Shown here one piece after another: positions 11,170-22,099 of a DNA stretch of 53,500 nt. The first letter of the stretch is position 1; each line of letters starts with the position of its first letter. The translations under genes were made by a program, and so were the position numbers. The notes below the pieces were generated by a model. The model did no database searches. It was not told where the DNA came from and worked only from the letters and a program-made list of their open reading frames with translations. Where the stretch lies: NCBI GenBank assembly GCA_009760855.2, contig WPIO01000055.1:2262501-2316000 (forward strand), in the 5' to 3' direction. This DNA is from Cristatella mucedo. Taxonomy: Eukaryota; Bryozoa; Phylactolaemata; Cristatellidae.

Positions 11170-12600
11170 TTTGCACGAATCATACGGCAAGGCAGCTCGG
11201 CCTCTCGCCACACCACGTGACGGCAGCCGGCGGAGCTTCAAGCAAAGCGGCTGCACCGAGACAATCGCCGGTGTTTACCGCCGAAGTCGGCCGAGCAAGT
11301 CGCCCGAAACGCTGAGAGAAATCGGACGACGGTCCTGCAACCTCGGCGGCGGCCAGCGCACGCTCCGCTGGAGCTCCGCTGGCGGCGGCGGCGGCGGGCG
11401 CAGCCGAGGAGCGAAAGGAGAAGTCTGCTGCTACCACGCACGCGTAGAGAAAGCCGCTTGGGCCGTTGCCGGTGCGCTATACAAAACTCTCCAGCGTGCT
11501 GCGTAACACCCCCACAGCCACTGCGGCTTTGCGTGGAGTTACGGCCGGATATGCATGCGCACACAACGCACACACAGCGGCGGCGAGCAGGCGGCGGCGA
11601 TAGCGGCTGCTGGGTCGGCTTACCCCGGCGGTCGCAGACGACGGCACGACCAGCTGCTCCACGCGTTGCAGCCACTGACTCACTTCCGGGCGCGCGCAGC
11701 GCGTCGACGACGGCGGCTGGCGGCAGCTGGGCCGCGTCGCGTACGCCGACGAACTTTCGCCGTCGTCGCTGTCGTTGGCGGACGCGTCGGCCGCGGTCGA
11801 GGCCATGGCCGCCCTCCGCCTCGTCGGCAGAAGTCGCGGCGGCGGCGCGCACGTCGCCCTCAGCCGGCGCGCACTCGGCGACGACGGAAAGTGCCGCTGC
11901 AGCGGCGGCGGCGAATAGAGGTCGCTGCCGAAGCGTGCGGTTCGCGGCGAGAGCGGACGCAAAAAAGCCGAGGTGGCTTCTAGCGCGCGAGGATGGCGGG
12001 AGCAATTAAGCGCGGCAGCGTGCCCGCGGACGTATCGCCCGTACTTGGATGATGACTCACTCCCGCCCGAGTTTCACGCGCCGGCGCGCGAGCGCTGCCG
12101 CGCTCTTTCGCGCCGGCATTTTCGAGCAGCGTCGCGGCAGCCGGTGCTGCGGCGGAAGCTGCGGCGTCTGTGCAGTCGGTGCGTACGGGCGGCAAGAGGG
12201 GGGTGAGCTTCCGCCGGAGATCGATGCCTTACGCCGGCGGCTTCCGAAGGGCCAGCACGCGGGCGGCTCATGAGCAAACAAACCTCTACCCCGACCGTTC
12301 CCGTCCCCACCCCTCCTCCCCCAGAGAGCTCGCTGCATCTATTTAAAAGCAATACGTAACGTGAGCTCGTGGATTGAATGGTCGTTTGGGAAGTTCTCCG
12401 TCCGACGCGCTCGCTCCGCAACGACGTTCGCGGTGGCGGCGGATGTCGCGACGGCGGCGGATGTCCCTCCGCGAGGCCGGTGCGCGCGCGGGGCGCACCG
12501 GCCGCTGCTTCGCCGTATGCGGCCGCCGCTCGTCCTCGCCGCCCGTCGGTAGCTCGCTTTCCGCTTTGCGACGCTCGCTGCCGGCGGCCTGATTAAACTC
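11170..12600. promoter_or_regulatory. CpG-dense island A
   Basis: CG dinucleotides are far denser than in neighbouring sequence, with several runs of CGGCGG and GCGCGC type. All six frames stay open for long stretches because stop codons are rare at this composition, so long frames here are not evidence of coding. It may be a promoter-type island, but no TATA box or clear first exon was found. Confidence 0.5.
11445..11545 (+). mobile_element. LINE B 3' tail
   Basis: GCTATACAAAACTCTCC followed by GTAACACCC and a GGAGTTAC-type end matches the 3' end of the better LINE B copies at 31700-32325 (minus) and 36715-36975 (plus). The copy lies inside CpG island A and has gained GC bases. Confidence 0.6.
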
Positions 12601-12793
12601 ATCCCCCCCCCGCCTGCGACGAAAGCAGACTAAAGCCTACGCGCAAATTCCAAATTCGGGCTCCCAATGCGGGCGTCCAGAAGAGCGCCCCGGCGACGAC
12701 ACGATACGGCGACGCGACACGAAAGGGGGCGGGAGAGCGGCGATGAGAACGTGCGCTGAAAAAGGTGCTGCGCCCAGGAATAAATAAATAAAT
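12601..12793. other. GC-rich flank of island A
   Basis: GC-rich sequence without a recognised feature, ending in a short AAATA run next to SINE1. Confidence 0.4.
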
Positions 12794-12963
12794 ATCAGCT
12801 GATTTAGCAGCCTCGTTTTTACAGCGGCCCGAACGAAGAGCCTCGACGACCGCACGACTCGCCACCGCTGGCAGCACTTGGCAATATAGGATCGCCCACT
12901 GCAGGATTCGAACTCACGATCTCGGGGCTGAACAGCGAACGCCTTGCCTGCTGGGCCGTCACG
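12794..12963 (-). repeat. SINE1 copy, GC-enriched
   Basis: The plus strand runs from TCAGCTGATTTAGCAGCCTC to GGGCCGTCACGACC. The B-box complement GGATTCGAACTC is intact. Confidence 0.85.
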
Positions 12964-13137
12964 ACCCCCCTCCCCCCAATCAGAAATTGCCTTCATTTTC
13001 AGAGCCTGCGCAGGAAGCAGCGGCCGCAAAGCAGCCATTTTTCGACTAGATTGCGGCCAAAAATCAGCAGCGGCGCTCGCACAGCGGCGGCGCACCTTTT
13101 TTTGCGGCGAGTTGGTAGCCGTTAGCTCTGCCCGAGT

Positions 13138-13660
13138 ACGTTGACGCAGCTCGAGAACGCTGCGTGGGCTTAGTTCGCAACGCAAAGAAGCTAAGAACTA
13201 CATCGCCGGCGCAGGCGGCGATGTAGTTCTTAGCTGTTATGTAGTAGTATTACTATATTATATTATATATTATATATTATACATAATATATATTATATTA
13301 TATTATATATATATATATATATTATATATTATATTATTGTAGTAGTATTAGCTGTTATGTAGTTCTTAGCTGTTACGTTGACGAAGCTCGAGAACGCTGC
13401 GTGGGCTTAGTTCGCAACGCAAAGAAGCTAAGAACTACATCGCCGGCGCAGGCGGCGATGTAGTTCTTAGCTGTTATGTAGTAGTATTATTATATTATAT
13501 TATATATTATATATATTATATATTATATTATTGTAGTAGTATTAGCTGTTATGTTATGTAGTTCTTAGCTGTTACGTCGACGCAGCTCGAGAACGCTGCG
13601 TGGGCTTAGTTCGTAACGCAAAGAAGCTAAGAACTACATCGCTGACGCAGGCGGCGAAGG
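13138..13660. repeat. Tandem satellite-like array with perfect hairpins
   Basis: Three copies of a unit starting ACG(T)TGACG.AGCTCGAGAACGCTGCG begin at 13138, 13375 and 13574 (spacings 237 and 199). The length difference comes from the TA-rich filler. Units 1 and 2 each hold a perfect inverted repeat with 20-base arms and a 7-base loop (13189-13235 and 13426-13472). The third unit keeps the left arm but loses the right. The sequence GTAGTTCTTAGCTGTTA recurs between units. Confidence 0.9.
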
Positions 13661-13662
13661 GC

Positions 13663-13701
13663 GAGCGAGGTCAGGGAGCGAGGTCAGGGAGCGAGGTCAG
13701 G
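13663..13701. repeat. 13-bp tandem repeat, 3 units
   Basis: GAGCGAGGTCAGG is present three times head to tail without a mismatch. Confidence 0.95.
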
Positions 13702-14247
13702 CTTCACTCTTCACACTTTGGGCACGCCCCCTTCAGCCTACCTACGATCGGCTGCCTCCTACTAGGTCAGCATCACGACAGCTCCCCTCCTCCGCAAACA
13801 GTCCTCAGCCAGACTTGCTGCGCCGTCATGTCGGTCGCCTTTTGTTAAGCCTTAGCGGCCGCCGCTGCCGACGGAAAGCGGAAGCACGCAGGGCGCACGT
13901 TTATTCCTTGGCGGGAAAAGGGTCGCTACGTACGCGAGCGCTGGGCGGCAGCTTAGAGGCAGGAGGAGGCAGGAGAGGATTGCAGGATTAGCAGCTGCGG
14001 CTGCGCCTGCTCCGAGCGTCGAGCGTCGTGAATCGGCTCCAATGTTGTGTCGCTCTCTTTGAGAATGGAACGTTTTTCTCTTGCTCTAGCCTATCAATCC
14101 ATCCTCCTACCTATGAGAGCTACACCCTCCTGAGGCTAAGAATGGGGACACTCACTCGTCTGACTCAAGTCGCACATCTAAGCCTCGAAAATAATAACAA
14201 TACTATCGTAATATTTGTATTATACTAATAATAATAATATAAAAAAT
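13702..14247. other. Unassigned sequence
   Basis: Mixed-composition sequence with an ATAATAAT run at the right edge. No gene was recognised. Confidence 0.4.
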
Positions 14248-14383
14248 ACTAGCTGATTTAACAGCCTCTTTTTGTATAGCGACAGAAGAGCCTGTACGGC
14301 TCATTACCACCCCTTGTAGTGGCGATAAAGGATCGCCCACCGCAGGATTCGCAACCGCCTTACCTAGTGAGCCATTACGGCTC
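14248..14383 (-). repeat. SINE1 copy with internal deletion
   Basis: The tail and body are intact. The segment normally carrying the B-box and the inverted GACCTCGG/CCGAGGTC pair is missing, so GGATTCGCAACCGCC runs straight to CCTTACCTAG. Confidence 0.8.
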
Positions 14384-14429
14384 ACTACAATATGTTATTA
14401 CAACATCATATTCCGATGTAAGAATAGCA

Positions 14430-14545
14430 ACAATAATAACAATAATACATATGCATAGAATAGAGCCTTCCAGAGAACTGAATCTCTTTCTGGGCACTTT
14501 ACAGATGCTGTAAAGAAAGCATGACCACATGATTAGTTGTGAGCG
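14430..14545 (-). mobile_element. LINE A 3' tail
   Basis: The plus strand shows AGAGAACTGAATCTCTTTCTGGGCACTTTACA, split here as AGAGAACTGAATC and GGGCACTTTACA. This is the complement of the LINE A terminal stem-loop, next to an AATAAT microsatellite tail. Confidence 0.7.
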
Positions 14546-14589
14546 ACCTACACACAAATCCTGCACCTTGCCTTCCCCTGATGCCGACG

Positions 14590-14860
14590 ATGAGCATTCT
14601 CACTAAACAATTGACGCGCTTCCTGTGCAGCATATTTAAAGTGTCTAGAAAGAGATATACAGTCGACTCCGCTTGTAAGAATACTCTCGGGCCGGCAAAT
14701 GGCCATTCCTATTGGCGGAGTATTCTCATATGCGGAGTGAGACTATGGCTAGAGCAAATCTGGGACGCGGAATTGAAACTCTTATGGCACAGTATTCTCA
14801 TATCCGATATTCTTATACGCTGGAGTCTAGTGTTTAGTTGTCTCCGGGCGCCGTATAAAC
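14590..14860 (+). mobile_element. LINE A 3' tail split by a MITE
   Basis: The left half TTTAAAGTGTCTAGAAAGAGAT and the right half TTAGTTGTCTCCGGGCGC together rebuild the LINE A terminal stem-loop. The MITE at 14660-14832 sits exactly in the gap. Confidence 0.65.
14660..14832. mobile_element. pogo/Tc1-like MITE, non-autonomous
   Basis: The left terminus CAGTCGACTCC then TGTAAGAATA is matched by the inverted right terminus CACTAGACTCC then TATAAGAATA. A TA precedes the left end. It is about 173 bases long with no transposase. A second internal inverted copy of the GAATACTC motif lies near 14718-14740. Termini starting CAGT with a TA target are typical of pogo-group elements, and the decayed right end makes the exact boundary uncertain. 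Confidence 0.6.
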
Positions 14861-14869
14861 GCCTTTTCA

Positions 14870-16416
14870 TTACGATAACTAACGCACCCACGTCAGCCGT
14901 CGAGTCGGCGAACTGGCGCGTCGGTGGCGCGCTCGGCGAGCCGAGTCGAGAGCCAACGGCGCCCCCTTTCCGGCGCCGCCGCACAGCACCCGTCGCTGTC
15001 GGCCGCGAGAATCTCGCACGCGTTCGACGGCGGACATTTCGACGCGCGCGCATTTCGGACGTCGCGCACATGCGTCGCGGCGGGCTCGAGATGTCCGATG
15101 CTGGCGCTTCGGCCGCGTCGGCGCTTCAGGCCGAATCTGGGAGAGTGGGTCGCAGCCCACGCTCGGCCATCTTGGTCGGCGGCACCGCGCCAGCGCGTGG
15201 GCCGGTCCGACGCCCGCGGCGGCGCGCCGGCCAGGCTAGGCGTCGCGCGCGAGATGGAGAGCGGGCATCGGCGCAAAGGCGGAGCCTCCGCCGCCCGCAC
15301 TCGTACGTACGTACCGGCTCCGCCGAGACTCGTCGGAAAGCTCCCGAGCGAAGCGGCGCTCTTGCGCGACCGACGCGCGGCTCGCTGCCGTGCGCGAATC
15401 GAGGCGACCGTCGCCGCCGTAGCCGCCGCCGCCGCGGCTCATCGATTTTTGGCCGCCATTCTTAGATGCGTCGGAGGCCGCTCTAGCGTCCGTAAAATCC
15501 ATACGCATGTTTAACGACGCTTCGCGGCGCGCGCAGCTCGCGATCGAGCGTCCCGAATCGCGCCGCCCGCCCCGGAAATCGGGCGTCGGCGTCAGTAGGT
15601 TGGCGCGGCGCGTTGTTGTCCGCGGCTCGCTGCGCCGAGCCGACTGGAGCTGGCGGGCGGGGCGGGCCTCGTTCGCCAGCACTCACTCGCCGCAGCCAGG
15701 CGCTTTTGATGCGACGGCGGGCGAAGATATGTGCAAATCGGTAAAAACTGAACCGATACAAATTGAATTTGATTTTTTTTTTTGAAAATTCGAAGCTTCA
15801 CGAAATTAGCGGCACCACGAAGCGATACGCGCATCGAGGAGACGCGGTAAGAAAATTAAGCTGCAACGTACGGACACTTAGGTCGCCAGAATGTGCCGCT
15901 CTCTACGCCCGCGACGTAATCGAACGGCTGGCACGCGCGGCGCATGATCGCGGCACCGAGATCAAAGACAACGGTCGTGTGCGGCGGCCGAGAGCGGCGG
16001 CGGCGCAGTGCACTCGGCGCATAATGAGCGAAGCTTAGCTGAAGTGAAGAATTCCGCTGGATGCGCGCGAACGTTCGGCATTGTCAGATGGCGACATAAT
16101 TTCGGCGGCTAGCGACGGTAAGTTCGTTCCCGACGCGACCGGTAGGTAGGTTGGTAGGTAGGGGAATTTGTCGGCGCTCGTTGGCTCGAGTGAAATGCGA
16201 AACTTTGTCGTCTCATTTCGAAATTCGGTCGAAGCGTCTGCCTACACTCGAACGCCAGCGTGTTCGCACACCGGGCTTTCCAACCGGTCCAGCTTTTCGA
16301 CCGACCGCTCGACTTCCGGTATTTACGATCGCTCGCTCGCGTTTCCTTACCTCTTGTGTCTCCGGAAGAAGCGTGCACCATCGAACGCCGTCGAGGGATT
16401 TGCACTGAATCTTTTG

Positions 16417-16509
<93 letters not shown>

Positions 16510-16780
16510 ACACACGCTCCACCTTCATCTGGGCGCACACGCGCGGTCGACAGGCAGCACCGGCGCTGCGGCGCCGATTAAGCGAGTGGGCGTGTCGCGC
16601 TCGCCGCGCACAACCGGTGCCGCCGCCCGGTCGAGAAAATCCGCTTTTTGGCGGAGGTCACCGGGGTCGCACGCCGGAAACCAGCCGCCCGTGGGCGATG
16701 CTGCTGCCGTAGATGTGGGCGTGGCGCGGGTCGGGAGTGGCCGCGTCTACGTTTCGCTATAGTCCACTTAGAAAAGAAAA
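14870..16780. promoter_or_regulatory. CpG-dense island B
   Basis: Very CG-rich for about 1.9 kb, including a GC-box-like GGGCGGGGCGGGCC at about 15655-15668. It is broken by a CT microsatellite at 16416. Frames are open on both strands because of base composition. It is likely a regulatory island; no gene start was identified. Confidence 0.5.
16416..16508. repeat. (CT)n microsatellite
   Basis: Interrupted CT tract inside CpG island B. Confidence 0.95.
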
Positions 16781-17039
16781 TATTAGTGCGACTCCATCCG
16801 GCTTCGGTTTGCTGGGAGCCCGCAAGTTTAATACGCGTTAACAGTTACTTTTACAGATAAATCGGTGAAGTAGCGTCGCGACTGTAATAGTATTTTCCAA
16901 CACGAAGCTCAGAAAAAATACTCTCTAGTGAACAAATGCTGCAAATCTGGCTATGAAAGCCAAGGCGTTCGGAATATTTCTTAGGGATGTGCATTTTCCA
17001 AACGTCCATTTTGCCGTGCCGGCGACCGTGGCTGGCTTA

Positions 17040-17365
17040 AAAACCGCTGGCGACAGAAGCTTTTTGGCTATGCCGGTCCCCGAGCCTGCGGAATTCACTT
17101 CTACAATTCTTATGCAACGACATCTACTCTCGCGCTGTCAACTGTGGTGCATCCTTTCCTGCCGTCCTGAGCTGCTACTGCCATGCCACTACTCAGTTCT
17201 TCCTCCTGACTCTGCTATTGTTCTCACTTTCTCTTCGTTGCGTTTGATGAACGAATGCGTACCGAAAGCCGTCTTGGCTGTCTTCACTACAGTGAACTCT
17301 CGTGCGTAGCACCCGCTTGGCCTTCGCGGCGGCTTTGTGGAGCAGCAGGCGGAGTGACGTGGCGC
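17040..17365 (+). mobile_element. LINE B 3' fragment
   Basis: CAACTGTGGTGCATCCTTTCC, split as CAACTGTGGTGC and CATCCTTTCCTGCCG, then GAGCTGCTACTGCCATGC, a TTTCTCTTCGTTGCG segment and ATGCGTACCGAAAGCCG follow the order of the other LINE B copies. The end has drifted. Confidence 0.7.
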
Positions 17366-17975
17366 AGCTGCGATTCGCGGGCAGGCGCAGCGAGCAACGT
17401 GACCTTGACCAGCAGGCAGCAGCAAGCAGCTGCTTTAGTAGAGGTCGGTGGACGGGTTTCAAAGTCGGCTTCTCATCCGGATTTACGTCGCTGAGCTCGC
17501 GGCGCCAGACTCGGCATCCGACCCACATCCGGCTATTGGCTATCAGCGCTCGGACGGTGGGCCTACGGCTGTCTGCTCTGAGCTTGCTCTGCTCTGAGCT
17601 ACCGGCCAAGCCTCCGCGAGCAGGGGGCTCGAGACCCTCGGACAGCGAGCGCAGTATACCCGCAAATCATCGGTTCATTTCTGAGCCCTTTCGTGAGGTC
17701 GATTTGGCATGAGTTCAGAGTGAATTCACGTCGATTTTGATCAATTTTCTGTTCTGTCCGTTCGCTCTCAAATGTGCATTGCGAGACGTGACTTTGTCCG
17801 TTTTCCCGTCAGTAATGAGCTCATTTTAAAGTAAACCGTCATCCTGGTCAGAAAAGCAAAGGGTCCAGGAAGTAGGGGCTATTATCCTGAGACATGCGAA
17901 ATTAGGAAATAACACTCACTACCGAGGGATAAAAGTGACGCTAGCTAGAGTTATTAGCACTGTTAGAGAGACCGC
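17366..17975. other. Unassigned sequence
   Basis: No gene or repeat family recognised. Confidence 0.4.
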
Positions 17976-18080
17976 GACAGCCCGGGAGTTACGGAGCTCG
18001 CTCTTCTGAACGACTGAGATCCTGTAGGTTCGAATCCTGCCGTATTCTGCCGCACACGAGGCTGTTAAATCAGCTAATAT
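17976..18080 (+). repeat. SINE1-like element, short form
   Basis: A tRNA-like head with a B-box GGTTCGAATCC passes directly into GAGGCTGTTAAATCAGCTAA. The middle GGTGGTGATAGCC body of SINE1 is absent. Confidence 0.65.
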
Positions 18081-18282
18081 TTAGACGCTGAAGCGGCAGG
18101 GCGAAAACTTCGAAAAACTGCTCACTGCCTAACTGAATTAATATTGATATTCTAAGAATATTAATTAATATTTAATATTCTGCCTAACTGAAAACTAACG
18201 GCTCTTAGGTATACGGGTAGATCGAGTTCATATGCAGGCAAGCGTGTCTCTGTGAGGAAACTCTAGTAATAAATAATAAATC

Positions 18283-18447
18283 CTAGCTGATTAAACTGGC
18301 TCGTTTTGTATAGCGACAGAAGAGCTTTTATGGCTATCACCACCGCTTGCAGTGGCGATAAAGAATCGCCCACCGCAGGAATCGAACCCACAACCTCGAG
18401 ACCGAGGTCGTGAAAGCAACAGCCTTACCTAGTGTGCCATCACGGCT
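18283..18447 (-). repeat. SINE1 copy, near full length
   Basis: Complete head, body and tail on the minus strand, with B-box GGTTCGATTCC. It follows an AATAATAAAT run. Confidence 0.9.
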
Positions 18448-18898
18448 AGTGCGTGTGCTCGCGGGCGTGTGCTCGCCTGCGTGCACACGTGGTTCGTGAA
18501 CTTTCACGCGCGCGAGCGACAGGAGCTCAGGCACGCAGGTGGAGAGGGGGGGGGGCTTTCGACTGCCCTGGTCCTGGACTAGCGCAGGAGCCAGCCAGCT
18601 GATACGCTCCTCTCCTGCGTCAGCCGACGAGTCCGGCAACGCAAAACCAACGGTTTACCATCCCCCCACCAACCACCCCTCCACCATTTGCCATCCCCTG
18701 GGCTGGTTACAGGAAATTTGCTCTATTTGCCCACCCCCGACACGCCGGAAATCTTATAATAACCCAATAATAGCTTCAATTCCCCCATCATTTGTTGCTA
18801 ATGCCATAAACTCCGTGCTCGTTTTGTAGTGTATCCGACACTCGCTGTAGACAGCACATCCGGGTCATAGCGTTCGAGTTAAAAGTAAGCAGTTTGAA
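18448..18898. other. Unassigned sequence
   Basis: G-run near 18547 and C-rich patches. No gene recognised. Confidence 0.4.
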
Positions 18899-18925
18899 AA
18901 AGAGAGAGAGAGGGGAAGGGAGGGA

Positions 18926-19007
<82 letters not shown>
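18899..19007. repeat. (GA)n microsatellite
   Basis: About 105 bases of GA repeat with GGGA interruptions at the left. Confidence 0.95.
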
Positions 19008-19010
<3 letters not shown>

Positions 19011-19149
19011 GGCGTACTACAGACAACGTCGGAATTCGTGCAAATGTCAGAGGACGTGCATCGCTGAGGCGATAAAGAATATACGCTAAGAACTCGCTAA
19101 ACAGCAGACGACGCGAGTCTGTTTCATCGCGGTTATACTTGGAAGCTCC

Positions 19150-19745
19150 AGGCTCCCCTGCGAATGCTGGACCGGTAGTACTGCCGGAAGCCGTGCTGTG
19201 ACAGTGGCCTCGAGCGAGCGGCAGCTCTTGCTCCCTCCGGCCCCACCCCTTCCGGCGACCTGGCCTCAGGACCAGACCTCCATTCCCGCTACCCCGGGGA
19301 CCTGCCCGACCCGCCGACGGCGGACGGCGGCTCGAGAGAGTTCGAGAGACGCCCGCGAGACTTTGCCATCTTATGGCATGCGGCCTTTCCGAGGGCATCG
19401 TCGCCGATATCAAACGGCATTGTCACGTCTACGACGTTGACCGAAGTCCGCGTCGAGATCAGCGTCGATGTCCCGACCGCAGCGTGCAGCGGCTTGCGGC
19501 CTGCCGCTTGCCGCCAACGATCGCCGCTCGATGGTCGGCAGCTACCGTTCGTGATGAGCACGTGACTCGCGAACGGTTCGAGACCGGGTCGTTGCGTACC
19601 TCGTGGCCTCGATTATCGGCATCGCCGCACGCGTGGCAGCGGCAGGGCACGTGAGGCAGAGTTTCCTCCTCGGGTGAGGGAGGGCAAGGTTCGCGGACTG
19701 GGCGGCGGCGGCGGCGGCGGCAACGTCAAAATGGCCGCCCGAGTT
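19150..19745. promoter_or_regulatory. CpG-rich patch C
   Basis: CG-dense sequence ending in (GGC)6 and then CAAAATGGCCGCC at about 19727-19739, which resembles a YY1-type initiator element. The ATG there opens only a 10-codon frame. Open frames on both strands looked weakly protein-like but no family was recognised. Confidence 0.35.
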
Positions 19746-20214
19746 TTAAAATTTAAAAGTTAAAAAAGAATCCCGGGAAAAGAGACTAAAGAGCCAAAGA
19801 GCTTTGAAAAAATCACGGCGAGGGCCCGCTACCAGAGCTATCGGTGGCGAAGCAGTTCTATAATAGTAATAATACGTCGGATAAAGCCCCCCCCCGGAGA
19901 ACCTCTAATTATCTCTCCTGCTGAACGCCCGCGCCTCTGCGGCGCCCGACCTAAATACAAAAGTCTAAGTAAGCTGATTTGTCAGCCTCATCTGCACCAA
20001 TTAAAGCGAGAAAAGATTCCAATCTTTCCGCCGCAAGGCGGCGGCAACAGCAGGAGGAAGCGGTCTGCTATAAAGCGGCAGCGGAAGAGGCAGTCCTTTG
20101 AGAGAGATGAGTTCGGTGGCCCAAATGTCCGTATCGGTTCGGCCTCCCCCCCTCCCGGCCGCAGAAGAAGGCAACCGACTGGCAGCCGAGTCGCAGCTAG
20201 CGCAGCCAGCTGCT

Positions 20215-20400
20215 CCCTAGCGACAGAATTGAGGATTCTCTCGCACGATACAGCGAGCCAGGGGTCGCTGGTTCGAGTCCTGCAGCCGGCCGTCGCGCCT
20301 ATTTCCCGGTGCAAACAGCGGTGACGGCTGGATAGCCCTAGGAAGGTGAAGGCTTCACGACCACGACGGTCGCGGGTTTCGAATCCTGCAGCAGCGGACG
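20215..20400 (+). repeat. SINE1-derived head pieces, two adjacent
   Basis: GGTTCGAGTCCTGCAG at about 20271 and GGGTTTCGAATCCTGCAG at about 20375 are two B-box regions in tandem. The second is preceded by TAGCCCTAGGAAGG and TTCACGACC in SINE1 order. A SINE1 tail fragment in the opposite direction sits at about 19970-19990. Confidence 0.5.
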
Positions 20401-20488
20401 ATCCGATATTGTGAACTGCAAGCGGCCAATGTGTCAATCCGTTGCCCCCGAGCGGTCCAGCGGGCCAGACGACCGGCGACCACACCCA

Positions 20489-20559
<71 letters not shown>
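20489..20559. repeat. (GGC)n trinucleotide array, about 23 units
   Basis: Uninterrupted GGC repeat within GC-rich sequence. No coding context could be established. Confidence 0.95.
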
Positions 20560-20637
20560 CGGGACCGGCGCAGGGAGGCGTCGGACGGCCGGCCGGCTAA
20601 GGTAGCTGCTCATTGCGGCAGCCCAGCCGAACTCAGC

Positions 20638-21392
20638 ACTCGATCACATCGAATTCTGTACACACCCTTGCTGCATATTTTTGATGACATCCGCACATGC
20701 ATGGTAGCAAACCTTCTTAAATGGAATGACGACAAAAAAAACTTTTTAGTTATTGGGCAAACCAAGTGTGGTTCAGAAATTCAAAACCTGACGTTCGCAA
20801 TCTGCTCCGCTAGCATATCTCTCGTTGAATCTGCACGAATTCTAGACGTCCTGTTTTATAGTCATTAAATGCCATTTTGAGGCGGGACAGACGTTTTTTA
20901 CTTTAATGGGTACATATATGTTATATATATATATATATATATATGTTTAAATATAAGCAAGTAGTTATTTAACCAGCCCGAACGATACTGCGAAGTTCTG
21001 CCGCAGGTCTACAGGCCTGTGCAATCAGGAGATCGCGGCTGGTTCAAAACTCCACAGCTAGGCTCGTCTGTCGTGAGCGTCGCAGTTGCCACATCACACC
21101 TCTTCTCGCCGACCTGCACTGGCTACCAGTCAAGCAACGGATCGACTTCAAGGTTTTGTCGATCATTTTTAGGTCACTTCATTCTATGGCTCCAGCCTAT
21201 CTATCAGATCTACTCCCCCACCAGGCTCAGCATCGTACCGCCCGCTTTTCGGAATCTAACTGTTTACCTATACCTCGAACAAACCTCAAATTCTTTGGAG
21301 ACCGTGCATTTAGTTCGTATGCTCCCAAAGCCTGGAACTCACTCCCAACTTGTATCTCGACAACCCCTGACTTGACCAAATTGAAAGTGTAG
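20638..21392 (+). mobile_element. LINE A, 3' reverse transcriptase part with AT-rich replacement
   Basis: The first block reads the LKWNDDKKNFLVIGQTK segment of the post-catalytic reverse transcriptase region. The second block, from about 21006, reads ADLHWLPVKQRIDFKVL and then FGDRAFSSYAPKAWNSLP, the conserved L2-clade C-terminus. About 135 bases between them are replaced by a TA-rich stretch, and the element has no 3' tail. Confidence 0.8.
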
Positions 21393-21894
21393 GTTGCAAA
21401 ACGCGACAGCCTCGCCGTCCTGAGCGGATCAAAAGACACACACGTTTAGTTTACGAGAAAAAATCTCAATATGAAAATTCACGATAGCCAGCCAAAACAA
21501 GCTGAGCGCCGAAGGGGAACCGCGAGTGTAATTATAGGTTCCGACCTCCGTCCGCGCTCGGCGTCGTCGTGTCCTCAGCGTCCTGAAGTCGCTGGCAGAG
21601 CGCAGCAGAAGCTCGGCCCGTCCCCCTCGACCTCTGCCACCCCTCGGTTCTCAATCTCACCTTTCAGTGCGTCTCTTTTGCAAATTCTGGAAACGTAGCG
21701 AGGCTTATAACATACACGTTGATGGCCGAGTAGCTTTGCCTTTAATTCCAAGTTCCACGTGAGTAAGTTTTAGCGGTCGCAGAATTGCGAACGACTGCGG
21801 TGCACGAGCGCCGTGCGGAAGTCGCCGGTCGTCGACATCCGAACCCGACCGGGTACTGGACCGCATGTCGCCGGTCTAGTCGGGGCGACGTCAG
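21393..21894. other. Unassigned sequence
   Basis: No recognisable gene or repeat. Confidence 0.4.
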
Positions 21895-22098
21895 AGACCG
21901 TCAGGTATGGTCGTCTAACGAGAGGTCGCTTTGAAATACGACACCTAGATTTCGAGTTGATTTAACAGGAGATATGCTGGCAGAACACATTTTCAGCGTC
22001 AGCCTTTCCAATTTGTGAATCACACTGGGTTTACCTATAACTAGTAAGTTAGTTTTATCATCGTTTAGTTTCAGAATATTTGCTGCCATCCGTCAGTC
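21895..22098 (-). mobile_element. LINE A fragment
   Basis: An open 62-codon stretch carries the LKLNDDKTNLLVIGKPS motif and an LGVVFQSDLSLDDH segment, as in the other LINE A copies. It is bounded on the right by the tail of the next copy. Confidence 0.85.
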
Positions 22099-22099
22099 A

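Noticed and set aside
11238-12005. 255-codon minus-strand frame
   Set aside because: It lies in CpG island A where stops are rare in all frames, overlaps several other long frames, and has Ala/Arg-dominated composition.
14539-15465. 308-codon plus-strand frame
   Set aside because: It runs through a LINE A tail, the MITE and CpG island B, so it cannot be one gene.
16140-16163. GGTA-rich run as a telomere-like repeat
   Set aside because: Only a few imperfect units and no TTAGGG-type motif.
18030-18060. Possible tRNA gene at GGTTCGAATCC
   Set aside because: No acceptor stem or cloverleaf could be drawn; B-box hits like this one belong to SINE1 copies.
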